Part shown: positions 26,054 through 36,413 of the stretch, piece by piece | Numbering within the stretch: position 1 is the stretch's first letter | How the letters are laid out: every line of letters starts with the position of its first letter | DNA from: Intestinibacter bartlettii | GTDB lineage: Bacteria > Bacillota > Clostridia > Peptostreptococcales > Peptostreptococcaceae | Assembly (NCBI GenBank): GCA_025148965.1 | Contig: CP102273.1 | Coordinates: 2,790,001 to 2,854,000 of the forward strand | Length of the DNA: 64,000 nucleotides | Direction of reading: 5' to 3' | Made by a program: the position numbers and the translations under genes | The notes under the pieces: model-generated | Seen by the model: the letters and a program-made list of their open reading frames with translations, nothing else | Databases searched by the model: none | What the model was told of the DNA's origin: nothing

Positions 26054-27754
26054 TTACATTCTTTCTGGTGCATGCATTCCTAATAATGCTAAAGCATTTT
26101 CTATAGTTTGTCTAGTTGCAGCAACTAGTGCAAGTCTAGCTTTTCTAACCTCAACATCATCTACTAATATTGGATTGTCATGGTAGAATTTGTTGAATGC
26201 TTGAGCTAAATCTAAAACAAATCTAGTTATTATGTGTGGCTCATTTTTTCTCATTGCTGCAAGTATTGCTTTATTGAATGAACCGATTACTTTTAATACT
26301 TCAGCTCCGTCACCTTCAGATAATAAATCATAGTTTATATCTGCAGTAACTTCTTCCTCTGCTTTTCTTAAAACTGCACAACATCTAGCATGTGTATATT
26401 GAACATATGGTCCAGTTTCTCCTTCAAAACTTAAAGTTCTTGACCAAGAGAATGTATAATCTTTTATTCTACTGTTAGATAATTCTTGGAATACTACTGC
26501 TCCAACACCAACTTGTTTAGCTATTTGTTCTACATTTTTAGCATTTGGATTTTTAGATAGTACTATTTCTTTTGTTTTTTCTACAGCTTGTTTTAAAACA
26601 TCTTCTAAGAATACAACTCTACCTTTTCTTGTAGACATTGTTCCTTCTTCTAATGCAACCATACCGAATGGAACGTGGATTAAATCTTTTGACCATTCAT
26701 ATCCCATAAGTTCTAATACTTTAAATAATTGTTGGAAATGTAGAGATTGTTGAGAACCAACAACATATATACATTTATCAAAATCATAAGTATTTTTTCT
26801 GTATATAGCCGCAGCTAAATCTCTAGTCATATATAAAGTTGAACCATCATTTTTAGTTATTAAAGCTGGTGGCATGTTGTATTGTTCTAAATCAACAACA
26901 TTTGTACCTTGAGATTGTACTAATAATCCCTTTTCTTTTAATTGATCTATTACTACACCCATTTTATCTGAATAGAATGATTCACCTGCATATGAATCAA
27001 ATTCGATATCTAGTAAGTCATAAACTCTAGCGAATTCTTTTAAACTTTCATCTCTAAACCATTGCCATAAAGCTTTTGCTTCTTCGTCTCCGTTTTCTAA
27101 TTTAGTGAACCAAGCTCTAGCTTCATCTTCCATTTCTGGTTTTTGTTCAGCTTCTTCATGGAATTTTACATATAATTTTAATAGCTCTGGTATTGGGTTA
27201 GCTTCAACAGCTTCTTTACTTCCCCAAAGTTTGAAAGCAACTATTAATTTACCAAATTGAGTCCCATAGTCTCCTAAGTGATTTACTCTAACTACGTTGT
27301 AACCTTGTGAATCATATATTTTATATAATGCATTACCTATAACAGTCGTTCTTATATGTCCTATATGGAATGGTTTTGCTATGTTAGGAGATGAAAAGTC
27401 TATTACTACAGCTTTATCTTGTCCTAAGTCAGTATGTCCATATTTTTCTTTTTTAGTTAAAACATCGTTTATTACTGTTTCCGCTAATTGAGATTTATTT
27501 ACAAAAAAGTTTACATATCCTCCAAGTGGCATAACTTTTGATATTGCACCTTTAGCTTCTATATTTTCTGCTAAGTCAGCAGCTATCATATTTGGTGCTT
27601 TTCTAAATACTTTTGCTAATTTAAAGCATGGAAATGCAAAGTCCCCCATCTCTTTATTTGGTGGCACTTCTATCAATGCTACTATTTCTTCTAATGTTAA
27701 ATCTTCTATCTTTTCTTTAAGACAGTTAGCAATTGCTATTTTAAAATCTTGCAT
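26054..27754 (-). CDS. argS: Arginyl-tRNA synthetase
   Basis: The protein has 566 aa, a class Ia enzyme charging tRNA-Arg. It has an N-terminal additional domain (1-105, DFKIAIANCLKEKIEDL), then the nucleotide-binding fold with PNIAKPFHIGHIRTTVIG (HIGH, about 128-145). A STRKGRVVFLEDVL segment (about 375-388) takes the place of KMSKS. The DALR anticodon-binding domain has TGPYVQYTHARCCAVLRKAEEE and ends in HAPERM, the usual C-terminus of the family. A weak TTGAAA-17-TAACAT promoter may lie in the 27755-27860 gap. A strong terminator follows. Confidence 0.97.
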   Translation of the reverse strand: MQDFKIAIANCLKEKIEDLTLEEIVALIEVPPNKEMGDFAFPCFKLAKVFRKAPNMIAADLAENIEAKGAISKVMPLGGYVNFFVNKSQLAETVINDVLTKKEKYGHTDLGQDKAVVIDFSSPNIAKPFHIGHIRTTVIGNALYKIYDSQGYNVVRVNHLGDYGTQFGKLIVAFKLWGSKEAVEANPIPELLKLYVKFHEEAEQKPEMEDEARAWFTKLENGDEEAKALWQWFRDESLKEFARVYDLLDIEFDSYAGESFYSDKMGVVIDQLKEKGLLVQSQGTNVVDLEQYNMPPALITKNDGSTLYMTRDLAAAIYRKNTYDFDKCIYVVGSQQSLHFQQLFKVLELMGYEWSKDLIHVPFGMVALEEGTMSTRKGRVVFLEDVLKQAVEKTKEIVLSKNPNAKNVEQIAKQVGVGAVVFQELSNSRIKDYTFSWSRTLSFEGETGPYVQYTHARCCAVLRKAEEEVTADINYDLLSEGDGAEVLKVIGSFNKAILAAMRKNEPHIITRFVLDLAQAFNKFYHDNPILVDDVEVRKARLALVAATRQTIENALALLGMHAPERM

Positions 27755-27860
27755 TATGTTCTCCTCTCCTATTGTAATACGTTCATATTTATTACTCTAT
27801 GTTAAATCAAATTCTACTTTTTTTCAAGTTTTTCAAACTTATATATACTCAAGATATAAA

Positions 27861-28313
27861 TTATATATCATCTTCATCTAATAATGCTATATTTTCTTTA
27901 TTTAAAATGGCAGCTGTTACTCCCATTCCTTGAATTTTATTACCTAAAAAGGTACCATCATAAATCTTTTTATATCCACAAGAAGGACTCCCAGCCTTTA
28001 ATATTGCTGTCTTAGCATTATGTTCTTTTGCTATTTTTAAAGTTTCTTCTGCACCTTGTATAAAGTTTTTTGTTACATCTATACCTTTATTTGATAAAAC
28101 TTTTGTACATCCACTTAATACATCATTCCCATCTTTATTTCCATATGTAATAATTTCAGATGGATTTCTTGGTGTAGACAGTCCTCCTAATTGTTCAGGA
28201 CAAACTAAGATATATTCTTTGTCTTCTAAGTACTTTATTACATTTTCTGATTTATTGTTTCCACCGCTATATTTGCAGTTTTCACCTAATAAGCAAGCTG
28301 ATACTATTATCAT
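27861..28313 (-). CDS. DUF523 family protein
   Basis: The protein has 150 aa. It begins IIVSACLLGENCKYSGGNN, the cysteine-containing signature of DUF523, and has CPEQLGGLSTPRNPSEI (about 39-55) and KAGSPSCGYKKIYDGTFLGNKIQGMGVTA. The conserved cysteines suggest metal or nucleophile use, but the role is not known. The ATG at 28313 fits the AAGGTG site 6 nt upstream better than the in-frame GTG at 28322. It lies just downstream of mutS2 and is probably co-transcribed. Confidence 0.85.
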   Translation of the reverse strand: MIIVSACLLGENCKYSGGNNKSENVIKYLEDKEYILVCPEQLGGLSTPRNPSEIITYGNKDGNDVLSGCTKVLSNKGIDVTKNFIQGAEETLKIAKEHNAKTAILKAGSPSCGYKKIYDGTFLGNKIQGMGVTAAILNKENIALLDEDDI

Positions 28314-28357
28314 AATTTTCACCTTTATTTATCTCATAATTTTATAAGGCGTGTTTC

Positions 28358-30736
28358 TTATCGTAAAGTTACTATTGTAACACCTGCTCCACCTTCACCA
28401 TATTCTCCTGGACGTTTTGACTTAACGTGTTTATTTCTTTTTAATATGTCTTGTAGACCTTTTTTAAGGACTCCAGTACCTATACCGTGGATAATTGTTA
28501 CTGTTTCAAGGCCAGCAACACAGGCATCATCTAGATATTTTTCAACTTCCATTATTGCTTCTTCTAAGTTCATTCCTCTTAAATCAACTTCACCTTTTAC
28601 TTTTCCAGATTTCTCGCTAATTATCTTACGAGTTGTCTTTGTTACTGTTGATTTTTTATCTTTTTGTATTTGTTGTAATGATTTAAATGGTAGTGTCATT
28701 TTCATTATTCCGATTTGTACTAAAGCTTCTTTTTTCTTTTTATCTACAGATACTACAGTACCATCTTGGTTTAATGTTACTACTTTTACATCATCACCTG
28801 GTTTTAAATCTTTTATTTCTTTAGAAGATACTTTTGGCACTATCATGCTCTTAACTGATGGTTGTAAATTACCCATTGAGTCAGATAATTCTTTTCTAAG
28901 AGCTTCGATTTTTTGTTGTTTTTGTTTAGATGCCATTTCTGTTTCTAATTTTCTAAGCTCTTTTAATATATTTTCTGATTGCTCTTTAGCTTGTCTAGTT
29001 ATACTAAATGCTTCAGATTTTGCCTTACTAATTATTTTTTCTCTTTGGGCCATAACTCTTTCAAGTCTGCCTTCATATTCTGCCTTTATGTCTTCTATTT
29101 CTTTCTTTAACTTTTCTGCTTCTAATCTATCTTCTTCTGCTTTTAATCTATTTTTCTCTACATTTTGTAATACGTCTTCTAATTCAATATTGTCAGTATT
29201 TATAAATTCTTTAGCTCTATTTATTACATATTCACTTAAGCCTAATTTTTTTGATATTTCAAAAGCATTAGATTTTCCTGGAACACCTATTAATAATCTA
29301 TAGGTTGGGCTTAAAGTATCTACATCAAATTCAACTGCAGCATTTTCTACACCATTTTTAGTAAGTGCATAGTTTTTAAGTTCACTGTAGTGAGTTGTAG
29401 CTATACATTTAGCTCCTGCCATATTTACATCTTCTAATATTGCTATTGCAAGAGCAGCACCTTCAACAGGGTCTGTACCTGCCCCAAGTTCGTCAAATAT
29501 TACTAATGAATCACTTGTTACTTCATTTAATATAGAAACTGTATTTGTCATATGTGAAGAGAATGTAGATAAACTTTGTTCAATACTTTGTTCATCTCCA
29601 ATATCTGCAAATACATTATCGTACACACACATACTTGTTCCAAAATCAGCTGGAATGTGAAGTCCACTTTGTGTCATTAAAGCGAATAATCCTACCGTTT
29701 TTATTGTTACAGTTTTACCACCTGTATTTGGACCTGTTATAACAAGTGTGTCGAAATCTTTTCCTAAATATACTGTATTTGGAACAACATCTCTTTTATC
29801 TATCATTGGATGTCTACCATTTTTAATATGGAAGTATTTTTCTTCATTTAAAACTGGTTCGATTGCTCTCATTTCTACAGATAATTTACCTTTTGCAAAT
29901 GCAAAGTCTAATTTTCCTAAAATCTCTTGATTTGAAATTAATTCTCCAGATATTTCGCCTATCATAGCTGATAGTTCAGAAAGTATTCTTTCTATTTCTT
30001 CTTGTTCATCAAGTTTAAGTTTTCTAAGTTCATTGTTCATCTCAACTATACTCATTGGCTCTATAAATAATGTTGCACCTGATGATGATTGGTCATGTAC
30101 TATCCCAGAAACTACTGACCTATATTCAGCTTTTACTGGTATAACAAATCTATCACCTCTCATAGATATTATGTTATCTTGTAAGTATTTTTGATATGTA
30201 GTTGAACTTATTATAGAATTTAGCTTTGATCTTATAGATTGGTTCTTTTGAACAATTCTTCTTCTTATTGTTTTAAGTGTTGTAGATGCATTATCAGAAA
30301 TCTCAGATTCTCCTACTATAGAAGTGTATATTCTGTCTTCTATATCTCTAAATGTATATAGAGCATTTGTAAGAGCTTGGATTATTGGATAATTAAAATC
30401 TTCCTCTTCCGAACCTTCTAAATTTCTTTTTAAGCTACGTGCTACTCTTAGACAGTCAGCTATTTTTAGTAACGCTCCTGGGTCTAATGTCGCTCCCACA
30501 TGAGCTCTTTTTGCTTTGTCTTCTATATCATGTATTCCATCCATACTCACTAAACCTCTTTTAATAAGTATGGCTTGTGCCTCACTTGTCTCAAGTAATG
30601 TGTTTTTTACTTCATCAAAATCATTACTCGGTTTTAAATTTTCTATATGTTTAAGACCTAAAGAAGATGACGCCTTTGTTTTTAACTTATCTATTATTTT
30701 ATTAAACTCTAAAACTCTAAGCGATTTTTCGTTCAT
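28358..30736 (-). CDS. mutS2: Endonuclease MutS2
   Basis: The protein has 792 aa. It has a MutS core and clamp helices, then the ABC-type ATPase with Walker A ITGPNTGGKTVTIKTVG (about 330-346), DIGDEQSIEQSLSTFSSHM and LVIFDELGAGTDPVEGAALA. A coiled coil (about 515-620) and a C-terminal Smr nuclease domain follow (VDLRGMNLEEAIMEVEKYLDDA and IIHGIGTGVLKKGLQ). It lacks the mismatch-binding N-terminal domain of MutS1. MutS2 has been linked to suppression of recombination and to rescue of collided ribosomes. AGGAGG lies before the ATG. Confidence 0.96.
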   Translation of the reverse strand: MNEKSLRVLEFNKIIDKLKTKASSSLGLKHIENLKPSNDFDEVKNTLLETSEAQAILIKRGLVSMDGIHDIEDKAKRAHVGATLDPGALLKIADCLRVARSLKRNLEGSEEEDFNYPIIQALTNALYTFRDIEDRIYTSIVGESEISDNASTTLKTIRRRIVQKNQSIRSKLNSIISSTTYQKYLQDNIISMRGDRFVIPVKAEYRSVVSGIVHDQSSSGATLFIEPMSIVEMNNELRKLKLDEQEEIERILSELSAMIGEISGELISNQEILGKLDFAFAKGKLSVEMRAIEPVLNEEKYFHIKNGRHPMIDKRDVVPNTVYLGKDFDTLVITGPNTGGKTVTIKTVGLFALMTQSGLHIPADFGTSMCVYDNVFADIGDEQSIEQSLSTFSSHMTNTVSILNEVTSDSLVIFDELGAGTDPVEGAALAIAILEDVNMAGAKCIATTHYSELKNYALTKNGVENAAVEFDVDTLSPTYRLLIGVPGKSNAFEISKKLGLSEYVINRAKEFINTDNIELEDVLQNVEKNRLKAEEDRLEAEKLKKEIEDIKAEYEGRLERVMAQREKIISKAKSEAFSITRQAKEQSENILKELRKLETEMASKQKQQKIEALRKELSDSMGNLQPSVKSMIVPKVSSKEIKDLKPGDDVKVVTLNQDGTVVSVDKKKKEALVQIGIMKMTLPFKSLQQIQKDKKSTVTKTTRKIISEKSGKVKGEVDLRGMNLEEAIMEVEKYLDDACVAGLETVTIIHGIGTGVLKKGLQDILKRNKHVKSKRPGEYGEGGAGVTIVTLR

Positions 30737-30831
30737 TCTTCCTCCTAATTATTGTAATTTTCATCACAATTTTTTATTATTTAGTATTATTAATAAAAAT
30801 CCCAATTTTATACTTATTTGAGAATTTTTTT

Positions 30832-30883
30832 AACTTAGATTAAGCACAAAATAAACCACTTTCTATTATACCTAATCTAAGTT
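30832..30883 (-). repeat. Inverted repeat between the ABC exporter and mutS2
   Basis: An 11-bp perfect arm pair (AACTTAGATTA with TAATCTAAGTT) encloses 30 nt. Neither strand has a strong U-run directly after it, so it may be a weak terminator for the ABC gene upstream or an operator near the mutS2 promoter. The rest of the 30737-30931 gap is AT-rich and without a gene. Confidence 0.5.
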
Positions 30884-30931
30884 TATTATGGATAAAATTT
30901 TTATATTTATTTTAATCTATTTTGTTTTTAT

Positions 30932-32692
30932 TTATGCAATTTCATTTGCCATCATATATAGTTGATAATAAACACCTTTTTTCTCTAATAATTCTTTGTG
31001 ATTTCCTTCTTCTACAATTCCATTTTCATTTAATACAAGTATTCTATCTGCATTTTGTATAGTTGTTAATCTATGGGCGATTGTAAGAGTTGTTCTTCCT
31101 TTTGCAAGTCTCTCTAATGATTTTGATACTAAGTATTCACTTTCATTATCTAAGGCTGATGTCGCTTCATCTAGTATTAATATTTTTGGATTTTTTAAGA
31201 ATACCCTAGCAATACTTATTCTTTGTTTTTGTCCACCAGATAATTTTACTCCCCTTTCGCCAACATATGTATCATAGCCATCTTTTAATTCTAAAATAAA
31301 TTCATGAGCCCCAGCAAGTTTTGCAGCTTCTATAATTTCTTCTTTCGTTGCTTTTGGATTTCCATAAGCAATATTATCATAAACAGTTCCCGCAAATAGA
31401 TAAACATCTTGTTGAACTATTCCTATATTTTTTCTTAAACTCTTTAATGTAATTTTCTTTATATCCTTATCATCTAAATAGATATTTCCTTCTGTTGTAT
31501 CATAAAAACGTGGAATTAAGTTACATATTGTAGTTTTTCCTCCTCCTGAAGGACCGACTAAAGCGACTTTTTCTCCTTCTTTTATAGATAAGTTAATATC
31601 TGATAAAACTTTTTTATCTGTATCGTTATATCCAAATGAAACATCTTTAAACTTGATACTTCCTTTTACACCATTTAACTCTTTTGCATCTTCATCATCA
31701 AATATATCTATATCTGAATCCATAATTTCTATAAAACGCTCAATACCTGTCATACCTCTTTGGAATTGTTCTGCAAACTCAACAATTCTCTTAACTGTAG
31801 CAAGTAGAGTCGTTACATATAATGTATATACAAATAAATCTGCTGGTTGGATAAGACCTTTCATCATAAATATTCCACCGGCAATTAATAAAACTAAATA
31901 CATTATTCCGTCGAATATACAAGTTATAATTTTAAATCCAGCCATGTATTTATATGTTTCTTTTTTAGTTCCCAAGAACTTTCTGTTGTCTTGTGTGAAT
32001 TTTTCTGCTTCTATATCTTCATTTGCGAATGCTTTTACAACTCTAACACCTAATAAACTATCTTCTAATCTTGAGTTTAATTCTCCAATTTGAACTCTTT
32101 GTTTTTTAAATGCTCTCTTCATTTTTCTATTTTGATCCATACTGAATATAACCATTAAAGGTATGAAGATAAATATTATCGTTGTTAAAGCTAAATTTAT
32201 TCTAGATAAAAGTATAAATGAAATAATTATCTTTACACCTGCTATGAAAAATTCCTCTGGACAGTGATGTGCAAACTCAGTAACATCAAATAAGTCATTA
32301 GTTATTCTAGACATTATTTGACCTACTTTTGTGTTATTGAAATATGAATCTGATAATTTTTGAATATGGTCAAATGCATCTTTTCTCATATCTGTCTCAA
32401 TTCTAGCTCCCATTATATGCCCGATTCTAGTCATATAGTAATTTGCTATTGCATCTATTATTCTAAGTACTAAATAAACTCCTGCTAAACTGGCTATTAA
32501 TTGTACTGTAATTGATGACAAGTCCTCAGTCCCTTTATTTGCAAGAAACCTTAATATCATAGGTAGTATCAAATCACACCCTGTAGTTAAAAATGCACAA
32601 AATAAGTCCAACAATAGCACATTTTTATAAGGCTTAAAATAAGGAATAAATCGTCCTATCAAATCCTTAGTTTTGTATTTTTTATTTTCCAT
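30932..32692 (-). CDS. ABC transporter, fused permease and ATP-binding half-transporter
   Basis: The protein has 586 aa. An N-terminal six-helix exporter domain (about 15-310) includes MGARIETDMRKDAFDHIQKL, the first cytoplasmic loop, and SRLEDSLLGVRVVKAF. The nucleotide-binding domain has Walker A LVGPSGGGKTTICNL (about 375-390), Q-loop GIVQQDVYLFAGTVYDNI, signature KLSGGQKQRISIARVFL, Walker B ILILDEATSALD and switch HRLTTI. It resembles MsbA/LmrA-like homodimeric exporters of lipids or drugs; the substrate is unknown. ATG at 32692 has GGGAGG 7 nt upstream. A small hairpin (32738-32744 with 32754-32760) lies in its 5' region. It is divergent from pepD. Confidence 0.93.
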   Translation of the reverse strand: MENKKYKTKDLIGRFIPYFKPYKNVLLLDLFCAFLTTGCDLILPMILRFLANKGTEDLSSITVQLIASLAGVYLVLRIIDAIANYYMTRIGHIMGARIETDMRKDAFDHIQKLSDSYFNNTKVGQIMSRITNDLFDVTEFAHHCPEEFFIAGVKIIISFILLSRINLALTTIIFIFIPLMVIFSMDQNRKMKRAFKKQRVQIGELNSRLEDSLLGVRVVKAFANEDIEAEKFTQDNRKFLGTKKETYKYMAGFKIITCIFDGIMYLVLLIAGGIFMMKGLIQPADLFVYTLYVTTLLATVKRIVEFAEQFQRGMTGIERFIEIMDSDIDIFDDEDAKELNGVKGSIKFKDVSFGYNDTDKKVLSDINLSIKEGEKVALVGPSGGGKTTICNLIPRFYDTTEGNIYLDDKDIKKITLKSLRKNIGIVQQDVYLFAGTVYDNIAYGNPKATKEEIIEAAKLAGAHEFILELKDGYDTYVGERGVKLSGGQKQRISIARVFLKNPKILILDEATSALDNESEYLVSKSLERLAKGRTTLTIAHRLTTIQNADRILVLNENGIVEEGNHKELLEKKGVYYQLYMMANEIA

Positions 32693-32908
32693 TAAACAAC
32701 CTCCCAATATATTTAAAATATTTTTACATACTAAAATACATCTGCCTAACTAACAGATGTTTATATATTATGATACATTTAATTATACATTTACCTCATA
32801 TAAATTAACATATTATTTTCATGATTTTCCTAATATTTTCATTTCATTTTTCTGAATTTTTTAAATTAATTTTCAAATATAAATTAACTTTTTTTGTAAA
32901 ATTTTTAC

Positions 32909-32937
32909 TTTACTTTTTTTTTACATATTATTATACT
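32909..32937 (+). promoter_or_regulatory. Candidate promoter of pepD
   Basis: TTTACT (32909-32914), a 17-bp spacer and TATACT (32932-32937) fit a sigma-A promoter about 60 bp upstream of the pepD start, inside the divergent 32693-32997 gap. Confidence 0.45.
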
Positions 32938-32997
32938 TATCTAAAAGATAATTTAATACTTAATAAAAAATAATTTTAAAAAAGGGGTTGATTTTAA

Positions 32998-34443
32998 ATG
33001 GAAAATATACTAAAAGGTTTAGAACCACAATCAGTTTTAAATTATTTTGAAAAAATCTCTCAAATACCTAGAGGTTCTGGTAATGAAAAAGCAATAAGTG
33101 ATTATTTATGTAATTTTGCAAAAGAATTAAATCTAGAATACATACAAGATGAACACTTAAATGTAATAATCAAAAAACCAGCTACTGAAGGTTATGAAAA
33201 TTGTCCAGGAGTAATAATACAAGGACATATGGATATGGTTTGTGAAAAAAATAAAGATTCAAATCATGATTTCTTAAAAGATCCTATCCAATTAAGAGTT
33301 GTAGATGACATGATATATGCAACTGGAACTACTTTAGGAGCTGACAATGGGATAGCGGTTGCTTATGGTATGGCACTTCTTGCATCAAATACTATTAAAC
33401 ATCCTGAATTAGAAATACTTATAACTACTGATGAAGAAGTTGGTATGACTGGCGCTAAGAATTTAGATACTAGCGTTTTAACAGGAAAATATATGTTAAA
33501 TCTAGATTCTGAAGAAGAAGGATGTATATTAGTTGGTTGTGCTGGTGGTAACAGAAACTGTACAACTTTACCACTTGAATTCAAATCTTCTGAAAAACAA
33601 GGATTCTTAATAGAATTAAAAGGTCTTTTAGGTGGACACTCTGGAATGGAAATAGACAAAAACCATGCTAATTCTAATAAATTAATGGGTAGAATATTAG
33701 ACTTATTAACTGTTGATTATGATTTAGTAAATGTAAATGGTGGTCTTAAAACAAATGCTATCCCTCGTGAATGCGATGCTGTTATAGCTGTTGATACTAA
33801 AGATATAGATCAATTAAAATCTGAATTGGCTAAAATAGAATCTATATTCAAACATGAATACAGAATTCCAGATCCAGACGTAAAAATTGAATTAAGTGAA
33901 ACTTCTTTTGAAAAAGTTCTAACTGATGAATGTAAAAATAAAGTAATTCAACTTTTAAACTTAATACCATCTGGAATCCAAACTATGGCAGCAGATATGC
34001 CAGGTTTAGTAGAAAGTTCTATAAATTTAGGTGTTGTAACAACTAAAGAAAATGTTATGACATTTGAAGCAACTACAAGAAGTTCTGTAGAAACTAGAAA
34101 AGACTATATAAATAACACTGTAAAATTAGTTGCCGAATCTTTAGGTGCTGATTATGAAGAAACTGACCATTATCCTTCTTGGGAAAGAGCTATTGACTCT
34201 AAACTAGAAGAAATAAGTATAGAAACTTACAAAAAATTAACAGGTAATGACCCTAAAATATTAACTATACATGCAGGTCTTGAATGTGGGTTATTCCTTA
34301 AGAAAATGGATGGCTGTGAAGCTATATCAATAGGTCCTAATGCTTATGATGTCCATACTCCAAACGAACATGTAAGTATTTCTTCAATAAAAAATGTTTG
34401 GGATTATTTAGTTGCTTGTTTAGAAAGCATGAACCAACATTAA
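32998..34443 (+). CDS. pepD: Aminoacyl-histidine dipeptidase (peptidase D, M20 family)
   Basis: The protein has 481 aa, a zinc dipeptidase of cytosol non-specific type. Metal and catalytic motifs are VIIQGHMDMVCEK (about 72-84), ATGTTLGADNGIAVAYG (Asp ligand, about 110-126), ITTDEEVGMTGA (catalytic Glu pair, about 144-155), LDSEEEG, and a late HAGLECGLFLKK. The lid domain begins near GGHSGMEIDKNHAN. Length fits the family. AAGGGG precedes the ATG. It is followed 41 bp later by an OPT peptide transporter, so the pair plausibly imports and cleaves small peptides. Confidence 0.95.
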   Translation: MENILKGLEPQSVLNYFEKISQIPRGSGNEKAISDYLCNFAKELNLEYIQDEHLNVIIKKPATEGYENCPGVIIQGHMDMVCEKNKDSNHDFLKDPIQLRVVDDMIYATGTTLGADNGIAVAYGMALLASNTIKHPELEILITTDEEVGMTGAKNLDTSVLTGKYMLNLDSEEEGCILVGCAGGNRNCTTLPLEFKSSEKQGFLIELKGLLGGHSGMEIDKNHANSNKLMGRILDLLTVDYDLVNVNGGLKTNAIPRECDAVIAVDTKDIDQLKSELAKIESIFKHEYRIPDPDVKIELSETSFEKVLTDECKNKVIQLLNLIPSGIQTMAADMPGLVESSINLGVVTTKENVMTFEATTRSSVETRKDYINNTVKLVAESLGADYEETDHYPSWERAIDSKLEEISIETYKKLTGNDPKILTIHAGLECGLFLKKMDGCEAISIGPNAYDVHTPNEHVSISSIKNVWDYLVACLESMNQH

Positions 34444-34484
34444 TATAAAATTTAATTTAAACAACAATGAAGGGGGTATGTCAT

Positions 34485-36413
34485 TTGAATAAAAAACTAT
34501 CTAAAGAGGCATATGGTGGAGTTGCTGGAAAAGACTACGTGCCATATATCACAGATAAATCGAAACTTGGAGGAAATATTGCTGTATTAATTATAGGGAT
34601 TATATTTGCTGCTGTATTCGCAGCTTCTACAGCTTATTCAGGAATGAAAGCAGGACTTACTGTTGCCGCTGGTATTCCAGGTGCAATTTTAGGTTCAGCA
34701 TTTGTTGCAATGTTTGCAAAACACAAAGGAATCCTTGGTAGAAACTTAGTTCAAGGTATGGCTAGTGGTGGTGAATCTGTCGCTAGTGGTCTTATATTTG
34801 TACTACCTTCTGTTATACTAATCGGTAGTGAATTTACTTTCTTAGAAGGTGTAGCAGTTGGTATAGGTGGAGTTCTATTCGGTATAGGTGCAGCTTCACT
34901 TGTTTATAACTATTTAATAATTGACCAACATGGTCATCTTATGTATCCTGAAGCTATGGCTATATCTGAAACTCTTGTAGCATCAGAAAATGCTGGCGGA
35001 GATTCAATGAAATTCATGGGAATAGGATTTGGTATAGGTGGTGTATTAAACACACTTTCAAGTTCATTCTTAAACTTAACAAACAATGTTATGTCTTTTG
35101 CAGGAAAATCATTCTACAAATGGAAATTCGACTTAGAAGTTAATCCACTTTTACTAGGAATTGGATTTATAGTAGGTATGGATGTTTCTTTAACTATGTT
35201 TGCTGGTTCAATATTATCAGCATTTGGTATAACTCCTTTACTTGCTTATTTTGCTGAAATGGCACATGATGGAGCTATGGTATGGAATAATCCTTCACTT
35301 GCAATAAATCAAATGGCTGTTAGTGATATTTCTGGTTCTTATGTTAAATATATAGGTGCTGGTATGATGTTATGTGGTGGTATAATAGGTGCAGTAAAAC
35401 TTATACCTACTATAATAGCTTCAGTAAAAGAAACTATGAATGCAAAATCATCTTCAGAAGATGGTGAAGGTTCTTCATCTTACTTAGTAATATTATTAGC
35501 TGGTACTGTTATAGGACTTATTGCTTCATTTATAATATCTGAAAGCATAGTAATGACTATAGTTGGAGCTATTTTATCATTTATACTATCTCTATTATTC
35601 GTTATAGTAGCTGGTAGATTAACAGGAACTATTGGTACTTCTAACCTACCTGTATCAGGTATGACAATAGCTTCATTAGTTATAACTACTGTAGTATTTG
35701 TTTCTATGGGATGGACTTCTCAAGCAGATAACAAATCTCTACTTTTATTCGGTTCATTCATAGTTGTTGCTATAGCAATAGCTGGAGGATACTGTCAGTC
35801 ACAAAAGGTAACATTTGTTGTTGGTGGTAATAAAAATGAAATGCAACGTTACTTTACAATATCTGCTATAGTTGGTGTTGTAGTTGTTGTTGCTGTTATG
35901 GTTTTATTAACTGAACAATTACAAATAACTGGAGATAATCCTCCATTTGCTTTACCACAAGCTAACTTAATGTCTACACTTACATCTGGTATAATGTCAG
36001 GAAATCTTCCATGGGTTATGATAATAGTTGGTGTATTTATGGCAATAGTACTACACTTCTTAAATCTATCTATAATGACAGTTGCTATCGGATTCTACTT
36101 ACCAATTTCAACTACTTCTATAATATTAGTAGGTGCTTTAGTTCGTGAATTTATCGAAAGAACTACTAAGAATGAAGTAGAAAAAGAAGTAAAAGTTAGT
36201 AATGGTATAAGTTTATCTTCAGGACTTGTTGCTGGTGGTTCTATACTTGGGCTTATCGGTGTAATCTGTCAAGTAACTGGTTTAGTTGGAGGAAATGGTC
36301 CTAGTGGATTTGCTGCAGGAAATGGTATGGCTGTTGTATTATTAGTTATACTAGTAGTATTAACTGCTCTTCCTATAATAAATTCAAAAGTTAAGGATCA
36401 TAAAAATGAATAA
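34485..36413 (+). CDS. OPT-family oligopeptide transporter
   Basis: The protein has 642 aa and about 15 hydrophobic segments, matching the bacterial OPT family. YVPYITDKSKLGGNIAVLIIG begins the membrane part, and FAASTAYSGMKAGLTVAAGIPGAILGSAF (about 30-58) and PEAMAISETLVASENAGGDS are typical. TTG at 34485 is chosen because AAGGGGG lies 8 nt before it; the ATG at 34467 overlaps that site. It should import oligopeptides, though some OPT members carry metal-chelator complexes. It is flanked by pepD and by a PqqD-like gene that overlaps its 3' end by 8 nt. Confidence 0.93.
   Translation: MNKKLSKEAYGGVAGKDYVPYITDKSKLGGNIAVLIIGIIFAAVFAASTAYSGMKAGLTVAAGIPGAILGSAFVAMFAKHKGILGRNLVQGMASGGESVASGLIFVLPSVILIGSEFTFLEGVAVGIGGVLFGIGAASLVYNYLIIDQHGHLMYPEAMAISETLVASENAGGDSMKFMGIGFGIGGVLNTLSSSFLNLTNNVMSFAGKSFYKWKFDLEVNPLLLGIGFIVGMDVSLTMFAGSILSAFGITPLLAYFAEMAHDGAMVWNNPSLAINQMAVSDISGSYVKYIGAGMMLCGGIIGAVKLIPTIIASVKETMNAKSSSEDGEGSSSYLVILLAGTVIGLIASFIISESIVMTIVGAILSFILSLLFVIVAGRLTGTIGTSNLPVSGMTIASLVITTVVFVSMGWTSQADNKSLLLFGSFIVVAIAIAGGYCQSQKVTFVVGGNKNEMQRYFTISAIVGVVVVVAVMVLLTEQLQITGDNPPFALPQANLMSTLTSGIMSGNLPWVMIIVGVFMAIVLHFLNLSIMTVAIGFYLPISTTSIILVGALVREFIERTTKNEVEKEVKVSNGISLSSGLVAGGSILGLIGVICQVTGLVGGNGPSGFAAGNGMAVVLLVILVVLTALPIINSKVKDHKNE

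Noticed and set aside
28446-29303. Long plus-strand open frame opposite mutS2
   Set aside because: It lies wholly antisense to mutS2, has no ribosome site and its hydrophobic, Ser/Phe-rich composition is what the complement of this coding region gives.
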